This document shows positions 1 through 9,711 of a stretch of DNA of 64,000 nucleotides, one piece after another. The DNA is from Guadua angustifolia (lineage: Eukaryota > Streptophyta > Magnoliopsida > Poales > Poaceae). The notes under the pieces are model-generated. The model saw only the letters and a program-made list of their open reading frames with translations. It ran no database searches and was not told the DNA's origin. The stretch lies in contig CM070501.1 in NCBI GenBank assembly GCA_036346375.1, positions 51,129,326 to 51,193,325 on the forward strand, in the 5' to 3' direction. Every line of letters starts with the position of its first letter. Positions within the stretch are counted from its first letter, which is position 1. Both the position numbers and the translations under genes were made by a program.

Positions 1-324
1 AAAGAAGAAAAAGTTTTAGAAAAGGTTTTTGGGCTTTGAAAAATAGTAAATGACTCTAAAAAAATCTATAAAAAATAGCAGAGATATTCGGGATATTTGG
101 AAGCCATTTTTTCAGAATTTAAAAAGGTTTTGCTAATTATGTAAGAATTATTTTGGTCTCGGGGAAAATAGGAAAAAACTTTTATAAATTTAGGAAATGG
201 CTCAAAAATTTAATAATGAAAAAATAATTATTTTAATCTGGAATTTGAAAATTGAGGATGTTATGCCTTATGTCGACGTGATGGTGCCAAATTTATATAT
301 GAACTTATGTTGAAGTGTACTGCT
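1..324. other. AT-rich intergenic DNA, no gene seen
   Basis: This stretch is A-rich with short A-runs and no readable domain. Its right edge is where homology to the root-cap-type pseudogene stops, so it is the DNA joined to that gene's broken 3' end. Confidence 0.6.
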
Positions 325-771
325 CCGTGATGGGCACCACGTTGGCCATGATGTCGAGCACGCCCTTGTGAGCTGCACCCTTACGCCGTTGGTCGCAGCG
401 GTCCTCGTGCCAGTCAGAACAAGCGCGATGGCGGACTCCCACTGCCCGCCGAGCTCGGCCGAGAAGTCGATGGTCGCGCCGTCCAAGGCCATCTGGAGGT
501 GGTCGACGTCGCTGTTCCATAATTCGCTGCCTTCTGGGCGCCCATGTAGAGGCGGTACATGGTGGTTGGCGGAGCGGATGCCGAGGGCTTGGATCCAACT
601 GAAGTCGCGGCTCATGGTGGGGTTGCGTTGCGCTAGCTTGCCGATGAAGTGGGCGTTGATGTGGAGGTCAGCGTCGGAGAGGATGCTGAAGTCCTGCCCC
701 TGGTCCTTCTTGCCGTGGAAATAGAAGTTGTTGCCGTCACCGCCGGTGAAGCGCGGGTCACCGCAGGAGAC

Positions 772-1030
772 TGATAGAATTAACCATGCACGAGTAGGAA
801 CAAATCCAATTCCTGAGTAGAATTTGTTTCCTAGTAGGTTAGCTAGTAGTACACTAGTACTACTGTGTAACTAAGGCATTTGTTGCTTGTAAGCCAAGAA
901 GAAAGAAAAAGAGCAAGAAAACAAGCAAATGTGCTAGTTGTGTTGCATTGTCAAAATATTTGTGTTTATGAGTTCTTGTACTTGTTTTTTTGCTGTCGTA
1001 CATGTGTTCTGATCCAGGCCAAAATCAACA
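772..1030 (+). repeat. Left LTR of the short LTR element
   Basis: A 259-bp LTR running from TGATAGAATT to ATCAACA. It shares with the right LTR the blocks GTAGAATTTGTTTCCTAGTA, GTAAGCCAAGA, GTGCTAGTTGTG-like and TGTCAAAATATTTGTG. Confidence 0.82.
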
Positions 1031-1985
1031 ATTGATATTAGAGTAAGAGTCTAACCTTGGTGTCACGCTTGTCCTAGGGGAGGCCACCACTATTGCGCCT
1101 CGGGGCAGGCTATCGTCGCTTAGCAATGCAGTGTTGAGTAGGATCTGATAGCGCATCAATCGAGGATACGACGGTGCATGCGGCTCTATGAGGGGGAGGC
1201 GGTGAGGTAGCAAGCCGTCGTCAAGGTACGTATGTACACAATGTGTGGTGTACGTGCGTGTGTGTATTCAGGTTATTGTGTTAGTGTCCTATATGTATAT
1301 GAGTACTTGTGAGTGTGTATCGAAATGCTTGCATGTGAAAAACTCTTGTCTGCGTCTCTATGCCATCAAAGTTTTTATGACAAGCGAGGAGAACCGGTGT
1401 GAGGAGATACTACACAATAAGTTGTCTCATCGGTGGCAAAAGAGGTGATAACGATGCTTGGAGGCCATTGTTGCAAGAAGAGCTAAGGTTGTCAAAACCC
1501 GAGTTGTCAACAAGTGTCATGTCACTCGCAATAAAAAGACGATGGAAAAGATGTGGCGGCAAGGAGTGAAGAAGGTGTATCTCCCAGATACACGTTATTG
1601 ATGAGCATTGTCAACAACCAGCGTGACAAGATGGCATTAGCGATCATCTGCGTCTCTCGTTGAAAAGATGGCTAAAACTAGGTATTCTCGTATCAGTTGT
1701 GATGAGTTCGGGATGTTGAAGAAATGGGTTCACTATCCCGAGTAAGTCCGTTGAAGATGAGTTTAGGATATTGAGAAGATACGTTCGTCATCTTGTGTCG
1801 AATAAATGTTGGGTAAATCATAGTTGAGACTATCTGGCTCAACAAATAGGTTGTGTTAGAAATTAGAGCTAATTGATGTTAAAAGATTAAGAGTGTGAAT
1901 GTTAGAATTAATCATGTATGAGTAGGAAATGAACCCGTTGCGAGTAGAATTTGTTTCCTAGTAGGTTAGTTAGTCATACTACTAT

Positions 1986-2277
1986 GGCCCTTTGTTTAGA
2001 CTTAGACTTTTTGGCTCATAGTTTAAAGTTAGTTTTTTAGCTTAAACAATTTAAAAGCTAACGGCTTTTGTACGTGATAGAGGTGGGTAATTTTACCTAA
2101 CTTTAGTGTTATTAGTCTAAAATCAACCATTAATAAGCCAAAAAAGTTTCTCTTCAGTGGCTTTTAGTTATATGGAAGCTTATATCTTTTGAAAAACCCA
2201 GATAAAAAGCTACTCGTTTGTTTAGGCTGTAGCTTTTTGGCTTTTAAGTCGATGAAAAAGCCCAAACAAATAGTGCC
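1986..2277. mobile_element. 292-bp MITE nested in the right LTR
   Basis: The ends are GGCCCTTTGTTTAG on the left and, reverse-complemented, GGCACTATTTGTTTGGGC on the right. A 3-bp TAT lies at both edges (1,983-1,985 and 2,278-2,280), and the empty site can be inferred from the left LTR. A 3-bp duplication with GG-starting ends suggests a PIF/Harbinger (Tourist-like) MITE. Confidence 0.7.
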
Positions 2278-2565
2278 TATATAACCAAGGCATTGGTTAG
2301 CTGTAAGCCAAGAGAAAAGCAATAAAGGGCAATAAAATATGCTAGTTTACCTAACTTTAGTGTTATTAGTCTAAAATCAACCATTAATAAGCCAAAAAAG
2401 CCCAAACTTTTAAAAACCCAGATAAAAAGCTACTCGTTTGTTTAGGCTGTAGCTTTTTGGCTTTTAAGTCGATGAAAAAGCCCAAACAAATAGTGCCTAT
2501 ATAACCAAGGCATTGGTTAGCTGTAAGCCAAGAGAAAAGCAATAAAGGGCAATAAAATATGCTAG
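2092..2565. repeat. Tandem duplication, about 254 + 220 bp
   Basis: Copy 1 (2,092-2,345) and copy 2 (2,346-2,565) both start TTTACCTAACTTTAGTG and end AAAATATGCTAG. They are almost identical except for a net loss of about 34 bp inside copy 2. The duplicated block spans the right part of the nested MITE plus adjoining LTR sequence, so the duplication is younger than the MITE insertion. Confidence 0.85.
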
Positions 2566-2890
2566 TTGTGTCACACTGTCAAAATATTTGTGCCGGTGAG
2601 TTTTGCGTTTGTTTTTTTTTTCTGTAGCACGTGGGTGCTGATCGGGTCAAAACCAATAGAGACCCGGGGCTGAAGTCGCACACTCAGACAAAATTAATGA
2701 AAATCAATCGGTATATACATGTACACTAGTGACGAATGCGCCTGTCGCACTTGGCCATGCATCCCTCCTCCTTGCCGCTGGAGTGGGCGCACGACAGCTG
2801 CTGGTCCCTCTTGCCGAAGTGCCCCGGTTTGATCACATGGTAGTTGGACGGCAGCGGCGGCCGCGGAGGCGCGGTGCCTGTGCGGCTGCA

Positions 2891-4061
2891 GAGACGGCGG
2901 CTGGGAATCGGTAGTGGTTCGACTCCTTCAGTTGGCGCGCGGGTGAAGAAGACTGAAGAGTCAGCCGGATGGATCGATTGCACGGATGAAGCAAGTGCGC
3001 AGATCGGCTGCCAGAAAAGCTTATTATGCCTCTAATCCAAATTACCTCGATTTAAGTAATAAATGAGTTTAAAAGTCAAATGTGTCCATTTCAAACAAAA
3101 AAGATTAATAAGGCTCGGCTGTCTCACTAGCTTGAATTAAAAATAACTACTTAAATAGTAAATAAAATAATTTTATATCAAATTATTTTGATTTTAAAAG
3201 AAACTCAATAATAGCTAGTTAATTTTGATTTTAAAAGAAACTCAATAATAGCTAGTGGCCTCGCGCATGTCGGCGGCACTCTGCAGAGGCGACGGGCTCA
3301 ATCATATCGCTTCCCATCATCCCATGCATGCAAATGTAGGCGTACGATGGTAGAGAAAGTGATTAAGCGTGTACGTACCTGTGGGACGCTAGCTGATCCT
3401 GGCACGTAAAGCGGCTAGTATCGCTTCAAATGTGTGCTGCGTGCACCTGAATGATCTATTCTATCCGTGCATCCAGGCCACCGCCCAAAGTGCTACGTAC
3501 GTATCGTGCGCATGCGGTATTGTATTTGCCCTGCTTTTGTGTGCATGCCACGCCACAAAATTAACAGAGTCGCTGGGATTTTAACGACATACGATCCCGA
3601 CTGCGCGTTATACATCAATTCGATTCGTATTTCGGTGATAGCAAGCTTCTCTAGACCTGGTTCATGAAACTAAACGCTGCTCTCCAAGAACAGCTGGCAA
3701 GAAGCGCTCTGGATGAGTTCGCATTTGTTTTTGGGTCCGTGCACCGATTCCCATAAGTACGTGGTGAGACACTCAGACAGAATGTATGGAATAATTAATG
3801 GAAATGTATAGTAAACAAGGTCAAAATATTTTTGTCTTGTGTGGCAATTAAAAGGAAATACATGCCAATCAAACGAAGGCGCGCAAAATCAAATTTAAGG
3901 ACGGATAGGACTGCATGGCACCCTGACTTTTTTTCCCCTTCTTTTTCTTCTTTTCCTGAACTTTTCGTTAAGCTCGTCGTCTGATCTAACATGTCAAGGC
4001 AGCAACAGTTTCAATTTTTTACTATCTTTAGATATACCGAAATTTACATTGAAGTAGTACC
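2891..4061. other. Intergenic, AT-rich; one short tandem repeat
   Basis: I see no gene. At 3,185-3,256 a 37-bp unit starting ATTTTGATTTTAAAAG occurs twice in tandem. A segment near 3,765-3,800 (ACACTCAGACAGAATG) resembles the sequence just before exon 2 of the pseudogene at about 2,680, suggesting scattered pieces of the same duplicated locus. Confidence 0.55.
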
Positions 4062-5049
4062 AATCACTACTAAATTTTCAACTTTTACCGAGTGTGAAAA
4101 ATATATCAGCCATTGCAAAATACCGTAGGCCATGTATATGGCCGAGCGTAAACCGTCGGTAACCTCCCCTTGGCCACTCATGGTCGGCCATTCGTGGGAT
4201 TCCCGACGGTACCCTCGGTTTTTCATAGCACTCGGTAAATATATGGGTGAGAGGTTTTTTCTTCCTGACAGGGTATAGAAACCCCAGTAATTTCTCACAA
4301 TTATATGTGGGATTTTTTGTGTAAAAGATGTAAAAATAATTTCAAATCTAGGGACTAACCTCACAACTTATTTGCACCACAATCGCTTAAGTCGAACATT
4401 TTTTATCTTTAAATTAGAAATATGTGATGTCTAGGATTCGAATTCATAACCTCCTGAACACAACCTCTCCCTCCTAACCAACTCACCTTAACTGTCTTCT
4501 TGCTAGAAGTAAGATAAGTACTTCTTTTAACTTATGCTCTCATGATGCTTTATCAATTATTTAATCAAATATATGACTTTAAATGGAAAACTTGTCAACT
4601 ACAAAGTTGTAGATTTCAATAAGAGCTATATTTTTCATATATACATCACCTTCATCCAGCCTCGTATGAATTTTGCAATAGCCCAGTATTTAATTTGTAC
4701 TCTCGCTAAAAATTGTACACTTGTACCCTGTCGGCAAATCATTGTAATAACCGAGTGTTATCTTTACACACACTAAATGTATTTCCACTCGGTGATTGTT
4801 TGTAATGGTCGACGGTTAGTATTGCACTCATAGTAATTGTTGTACCCTCTCGGTGATTTCATACTATGACTAAGGGTTTTCTACCAACCGTCGGTTTGTG
4901 GTAAACCCTATCGGTAAATCTTCTAATAGCCATCCGTTTTTGTTCTACCGTCGGAAAAAAGATACACCGTCAGCCACCTTATTTTTTCCCGACGGCCCGT
5001 AGGCCATTACATTTCACACTCGGTAAAAGTTAGATTTCTAATAGTGAAT
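4062..5049. mobile_element. Non-autonomous CACTA (En/Spm) element
   Basis: The element is 4,065-5,046 (982 bp). Its left end is CACTACTAAATTTTC and its right end, reverse-complemented, is CACTATTAGAAATC. A 3-bp AAT duplication flanks it on both sides. Both ends carry the subterminal block TTTTACCGAGTGTGAAA, and CGACGGT/ACCGTCGG motifs recur throughout, the usual CACTA arrangement of transposase-binding repeats. No transposase ORF is present, so it would need a protein supplied from elsewhere. Confidence 0.9.
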
Positions 5050-5329
5050 AGGTAAAAAATTTAAAGAGTAGATGTACCAACTTTCAATTGATACCTCTTG
5101 GTAATAGTTTAATGTAAATTTTAATACATTTCAAAGATATTAAAAAAAGTCGCTTCTACTTAGGTTCTGGAGGCCAGCTGGGGCGTTTCTCTGTTGCTGT
5201 AATGTGCCTCGATCCAGAGAATTGATTTCCTTCGTGAAACTTGTTCCTCGCACCATCCAAAAGAAAGGTACTACTTGCGTCCTCGTACCTATTATATATT
5301 AAAAATCAATTACATGTCTTCTACATCTG

Positions 5330-5609
5330 CTAAAGACATGTACAATGGTATAAACAGCTGCTTTCTATAACAGGCTGACATATCATTTATAGACAGCGTT
5401 AGAGACAACTCATGCAATGGTATAGACAACACATTTATGAGTAGATAGTTTTTTCCTACACACAACCTGTCTTGGTTCTCGTGCTAGAGTCGACTCTAGA
5501 TTAAGAGACGGCTCAACTCTCTATACACACCATCTCTCATTCACGTCATTTTTTATCCTATATGGCAAAACTTAGAGACTGCTGACATGTACCATTGTAC
5601 ATGCTCTAA
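5330..5609. mobile_element. 280-bp MITE with about 20-bp inverted ends
   Basis: The left end is AAAGACATGTACAATGGTA. The right end, reverse-complemented, is TTAGAGCATGTACAATGGTA. The interior is non-coding. A clear target duplication could not be fixed, so the superfamily is left open. Confidence 0.68.
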
Positions 5610-6800
5610 GAAAAAACAAAAAAATTCTAAAAATTCTCATAAAAAGAAAGACATTCAAATATTAAATTGTTGGGCCCTAATTTTATAGGCTTAGGTTCCA
5701 CAATTATCTTAGAGATATATAAAATTGAAAAATATCTAAAAACATTAAACTCTTTATTTGGTAGACCCTAATTTTAAAGGATTATATTCAATAGTTGGTT
5801 GAGAGATATATTAATTTGAAAAAAAAGAAATACATATATAGCACTACGTTTAATTTAAGAAAGGTGCTTCCATACTTTTCCTTTTTGATAGTTGCACAAA
5901 TATTAAAGCATGAATGAATGGTAGATGGTGATTACTTATCCCTTCGCTTGCTTTAAGATTTGTGCAACTTGTATTAGGAGGAAAAGCATTGAAACAATGC
6001 TCTTAATTTAAAGGTTAAGAGTGTAAATTACCTTGATATACTCACCTCTCAATCCTCTCTTTCACTGTTTCACACGGAAGGACAGATATCAGAATAAAAG
6101 TTTCTAATTAATATAAAATTAAAATTGTGTAAGATTTTACTATAACACGTCAAATCGCGCAATTGCCAATCGGCCACGCATGACAACATGTAACTAGAGT
6201 AGCCATGAAGTGATCTTTTTTTTTTCAAGGTAGCCATGAGGTGATCTTAACGATGGAATCACCTGCGGGTAATTATTGTTTAATTAATTAATGTAGGAAT
6301 CGATCGAGTTGACAAGGCCGGGGCGGCCATAGTTTGGTTAGGATGATCAAAAAGGAATACACCTTTTCTCATAAGTCAACTTCCTTTTTAGGCTTAATCA
6401 CGCCATGTATACTAATTGAAGTCTTAAATAATTAAGGATAAATCCATTAAACTGTTGTCCCTATATAATCAGTTCAGTTGGAAGACAGCATGAAATCCAA
6501 AAATGGACATTTTATTATGGTGAAAAACAGACAACCGCATCATGAAATCGGAATCCTTCTAAAAATTACCTAAATATTTTTGAACCTCTATGCAAATCGT
6601 GGCCCTCTGAAATTGCAAATACTACCGTATATAAAGATGGGAGCTTTCCGGCCTTCTCAAGGTGTCCACGTCGCCTTCGACGCACGTCCGGTCGCCGCGT
6701 TGCGCCTGGGAACAGAAAAACGGGCGCTCGTTTGTACGGCGCGAAGCCTGTTGATCCACGTCGCCTACTTTATTCACGCGCTTGTTAGGGTTAAGTGATT
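5610..6800. other. Intergenic, AT-rich, with a possible degenerate MITE
   Basis: No gene is seen. About 5,859-5,995 resembles the element at 43,324-43,461: a GGTGCTTCC start, then AAGATTTGTGCAACTTGTATTA. The copy near 5.9 kb has a poorly preserved right end. GTAGCCATGA(A/G)GTGATCTT occurs twice between 6,200 and 6,250. Confidence 0.45.
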
Positions 6801-6825
6801 AATCGCGGCAATACTGATTAAACGT

Positions 6826-6900
6826 CGGCGCGTCGCAGTGGTAGAGCGCGCGCGTGCCGATCGAGAGGTCGCGCGTTCGAATCTGCCCGCGCGCGATTAC
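6826..6900 (+). other. tRNA-like A-box/B-box sequence, possibly SINE-derived
   Basis: CAGTGGTAGAGC (A-box-like, near 6,836) and CGCGTTCGAATC (B-box-like, near 6,878) lie about 40 bp apart in a strongly GC-rich island. I tried to fold it as a tRNA: the acceptor, D and T stems do not pair properly. It is therefore not called a tRNA gene. It may be a tRNA-derived SINE head or a decayed tRNA carried inside the Helitron-like segment that ends at 7,410. Confidence 0.35.
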
Positions 6901-7379
6901 GCCTGGTTTTTCCCGGCCGACGCGTGTCGCTGCCGTTCGGCGGGGCCCACGAGCGGCGCGTGGGTATTTTTGGCGCGCGCGGCGCGTGTTTTTTTTTGCG
7001 GAAAGGGCGTGAAAATTTCCGAAATTACGTAGAAGTCATTTTTAGTCCGAGATTTTATGAGAAGGCCCTCCTTTTTCTACGAAAAGGGCTTTGAAACTTC
7101 TGGATTTATTTTTATTCCGAGATTTTTGCGAATTGCTTTTGTGTCTCTTTCTTCGCAGCAAGGCCTTGTTTTCCCGGCGATCACGCCCAAAAAAAATGTT
7201 CTAGAGATTGGAAAGCTTTTTAGAATTACGTGGAATTTATCGTAGAGTCTCAGAAGCTTCTCAAAATTACAGCTCGTGTGGCGAAGATTGTACGCTCCGT
7301 CCTAGAGATTTTTAAATTACATCTATATTGCTTTCTTCACGGAAAAAAAACGGATTTCGTATTACGCCTGTCACGTTGT

Positions 7380-7410
7380 GGCGCGGCGTGCGCCGTGCCC
7401 TCGTGTCTAG
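7380..7410 (+). mobile_element. Probable Helitron 3' terminus
   Basis: A GC-rich hairpin (7,380-7,399; arms GGCGCGGCG and CGCCGTGCC, 9 bp with one G-T pair) is followed after 7 bp by CTAG at 7,407-7,410 and then T. Hairpin, short spacer, CTAG, then host T is the Helitron end signature. The body must lie to the left, probably including the GC-rich island at 6,640-7,000. I could not place the 5' TC end. Confidence 0.6.
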
Positions 7411-7831
7411 TATGCATGGAAATTATGTGCATTCATGGTTTGGTGTTCATTTTCGAGTGTTCCTTCTGCCTGCAGGTGAGGTGGTGCGACAAATCTAGGC
7501 TGTGCCAATTCCTAAAAGCATTTCCTCAGATACTTCGAGATGACAATTAGGATGACAGCTAAAGGGAGGTTTGCCCTGCATTTCTGCTGCATATGGAAGG
7601 TCTAGTCCATTCATTCCCTTCATTCCTTCTCTTAGTATTTCACTATTATCATGTCTGCTGACTGGTTGACCTCGACCCTAGCAGGTTTATTTCGATCTGA
7701 CTTGTCACACGACGCAAATTAAAGCACAGATGCAGGCGAACGCAAAGTGTCCCTGACCGGCTAGCTAGAGCAAACGAGGTGTTGGCTTCACCACGACGCC
7801 GGCCGCGCGGTGAGCCGCACACCACGATCCC

Positions 7832-7838
7832 TATAAAT
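7832..7838 (+). promoter_or_regulatory. TATA box of the intact root-cap-type gene
   Basis: TATAAAT lies 106 bp before the chosen ATG at 7,944. It also argues against an upstream in-frame ATG at 7,779, which lies before the TATA box and so probably outside the transcript. Confidence 0.65.
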
Positions 7839-7943
7839 TGGACGCACCAACTCACCGCCACCACCACAGGACAAAACCATCTCAAGCTAGCAACTCAGAG
7901 TAGCCGGCTAGCCACTCTAAGTATTGCGCCGTTCAAACGTGTG

Positions 7944-9015
7944 ATGGCCCGGCAACTCGGACGTGTGCTCGCTGCTTTGGTGGCCGTGTGCGCGGCCGCG
8001 GCCTTCGCCGCCGCTCAGTCCCAGCCACCTTCGCGGCCGCAGCTGCCGCCCAACTACCACGTGATCAACCCAGGACGGTTCGGCAAGCGGGACGTGCAGC
8101 TCTCCTGCGCCGACTCGACGGGCAGGAAGCAAGGCTGCGTCGCCAAGTGCGACAGGCGCTGCCCCAACCAGTGCATCGTCCTCTGCCCAAGCTGCAAGAC
8201 ATACTGCAGTAAGTACCCACTACATTGCACGCTCCTCGGAGGCCCTGCTGCCTCTTGATGACACTCCTAATCCACTTTACTGCGTGTGTGAAGTGTGCGA
8301 CTTCTACCCCGGCGTCTCCTGCGGTGACCCGCGCTTCACCGGCGGCGACGGCAACAACTTCTACTTCCACGGCAAGAAGGACCAGGACTTTTGCATCCTT
8401 TCCGATGCTGACCTCCACATCAACGCCCACTTCATCGGCAAGCGCAACCCCACCATGAGCCGCGACTTCACCTGGATCCAGGCCCTTGGCATCCGCTTCG
8501 CCAACCACCGCTTCTTCATCAGCGCCAAGAAGACCGCCAAGTGGAACTACGACGCTGACCGCCTAGAGATGGCCTTCGACGATGCGCCCATCAGCATCCC
8601 CGCTGAGCTCGGCGAGCAGTGGCAGTCCGGTATTGTGCCAGGACTGACCGTCACGAGGACCGCCACGACCAACGGCGTGAGGGTGCAGCTCAAGGGAGTG
8701 TTCGACATCATGGCCAACGTGGTGCCCATCACGGAGGAGGACTCACGCATCCACAATTATGGCGTGACTGAGGATGACAGCCTCGCTCACCTTGACCTCG
8801 GATTCAAGTTCCACGATCTCACCGACGACGTGCATGGTGTCCTCGGCCAAACTTACCGCTCCGACTACGTGAACGAGCTCAGCGTGAGCGCCAATATGCC
8901 AGTCATGGGTGGCGCCCCTAACTACGTCTCCTCCAACATCTTCGCCACCGACTGCACCGTCGCGAGGTTCGGCCACCACGCCGGCATCTCCATGGTTACA
9001 GCTGAGGCCAGTTAA
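7944..9015 (+). CDS. Secreted root-cap-domain (LEA-related) protein
   Basis: Two exons, 7,944-8,208 and 8,294-9,015, separated by an 85-bp intron with GTAAGT...AAG borders, give 328 residues. Residues 1-24 form a signal peptide (a hydrophobic Leu/Ala stretch ending AAAQ). Residues 30-90 are Cys-rich with paired cysteines (KCDRRCPNQCIVLCPSC, then CMCDFYPGVSCGDPRF after splicing). The rest is a root-cap domain (PF06830 type) with DPRFTGGDG, FIGKRNP and TFTWIQALGIRF-like segments. The splice rebuilds a Met codon across the junction. Broken paralogues lie on both sides. The family is exported to the wall or apoplast and its molecular role is not known. I recognise the family from the protein's motifs, not from a search. 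Confidence 0.9.
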
Positions 9016-9339
9016 AGTTGCTTCAACGCATGCCACCGACCGTTGATCATTTGGCCAACCTGGCTTGAGAGCCAGAAATAAATTTGTCAGCGAGATCAAG
9101 GGATGCTGAAGTTCTCTTAAAAAAAGTCATCTTCACGGAAAAATAATTGTACCGCCACTGTTAGTGTGCCATAATTCACTAGACAATACATCTCTTCATA
9201 AATTATGGCGAGTTTGAAATTTCGTTATTATTTTCGTCACGTAAAATCAAATATAAATTAATGTAAAAACATGAAAAATAATTGCACTCATCAGGGCTCA
9301 TGCCATACCATTTTTTTTTTGAGAGCAACTACCACACGC
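9016..9339. other. 3' flank of the root-cap-type gene
   Basis: This stretch contains the presumed 3' UTR and AT-rich DNA. No other feature is seen. Confidence 0.5.
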
Positions 9340-9711
9340 TATACCGTTGGGAATCAATTCCAACGGTATAGTATGGTTCATTAGGTTCACGGGTAAGTTT
9401 CGCTACTAGGTTTTACGGGTAAGTTTCATGATGTTTCACGGATAGGTTTCATGGGTTTCATGAGGTTTCAAGTTTCATAAGATTCAGATTTCATTAAAAC
9501 AAAGTCTCATAGCTAAGTTTCAACCAAAGGTTTCATCGAATGACATGCTAAACTTTTTAATGAAACACTAACCTTATGAAACTTGAAACCTCACGAAACC
9601 CATGAAACTTATCCGTGAGACATCATGAAACTTACCCGTGAAACCCGTAATGAAACTCACCATGAACCTATGAACCATGGTATACCGTTGGAATTGATTC
9701 CCAACGGTATA
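9340..9711. mobile_element. 372-bp foldback MITE, nested palindromes
   Basis: A 31-bp block at 9,340-9,370 beginning TATACCGTTGGGAATC is matched perfectly, in inverted orientation, at 9,681-9,711. Each block is itself nearly palindromic (TATACCGTTGG...CCAACGGTATA). The arms continue inward as inverted runs of ACGGGTAAGTTTC and GGTTTCATGGG-type repeats, so nearly the whole element can fold into one long hairpin. No coding capacity is seen. It lies about 330 bp downstream of the intact root-cap-type gene. Confidence 0.85.

Larger units (their letters stand above)
1900..2658 (+). repeat. Right LTR, enlarged by a nested MITE and duplication
   Basis: It starts TGTTAGAATTAATCATG and ends AAAACCAATA. 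It matches the left LTR on both sides of an inserted MITE (1,986-2,277), and part of it has since been tandemly duplicated (2,092-2,565). This accounts for its 759-bp length against 259 bp for the left copy. Confidence 0.8.
767..2663 (+). mobile_element. Short non-autonomous copia-type LTR retroelement
   Basis: The element itself is 772-2,658, flanked by the 5-bp duplication GAGAC at 767-771 and 2,659-2,663. The LTRs begin TGATAGAATTAA and TGTTAGAATTAA. Directly after the left LTR lies TGATATTAGAGT, a decayed match to the primer site TGGTATCAGAGC complementary to initiator methionine tRNA; all three differences are transitions, as expected from methylated-C decay. The interior (1,031-1,899, about 0.87 kb) holds no gag or pol similarity that I can see, so the element must have been moved by another element's proteins. 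The right LTR is enlarged by a MITE and by a tandem duplication. Confidence 0.85.
325..2890 (-). pseudogene. Root-cap-domain protein pseudogene, split by an LTR element
   Basis: This is a broken paralogue of the intact gene at 7,944-9,015, read on the minus strand. The exon-1 part (about 2,890-2,730) keeps NYHVIKPGHFGKRD and a CDRR motif but loses the following Cys-rich end of exon 1 and the splice donor. The exon-2 part resumes at about 2,690 and is interrupted at 771/2,659 by an LTR retroelement. It continues from 766 to about 325 with DPRFTGGDGNNFYFHGKKD and TMSRDFSWIQALGIR. Small indels change the frame, for example extra residues after FIGK. Homology stops after VVPITE, so the last third of the domain is missing. 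It cannot encode a working product. The family is a plant secreted protein group with no established biochemical role. Confidence 0.88.

Noticed and set aside
6826..6900. Functional tRNA gene
   Set aside because: A-box and B-box-like sequences are present, but acceptor, D and T stems do not pair.
7779..7943. Longer N-terminus for the root-cap-type protein from an ATG at 7,779
   Set aside because: The TATA box at 7,832 lies downstream of it, and the 7,944 ATG directly begins a good signal peptide.
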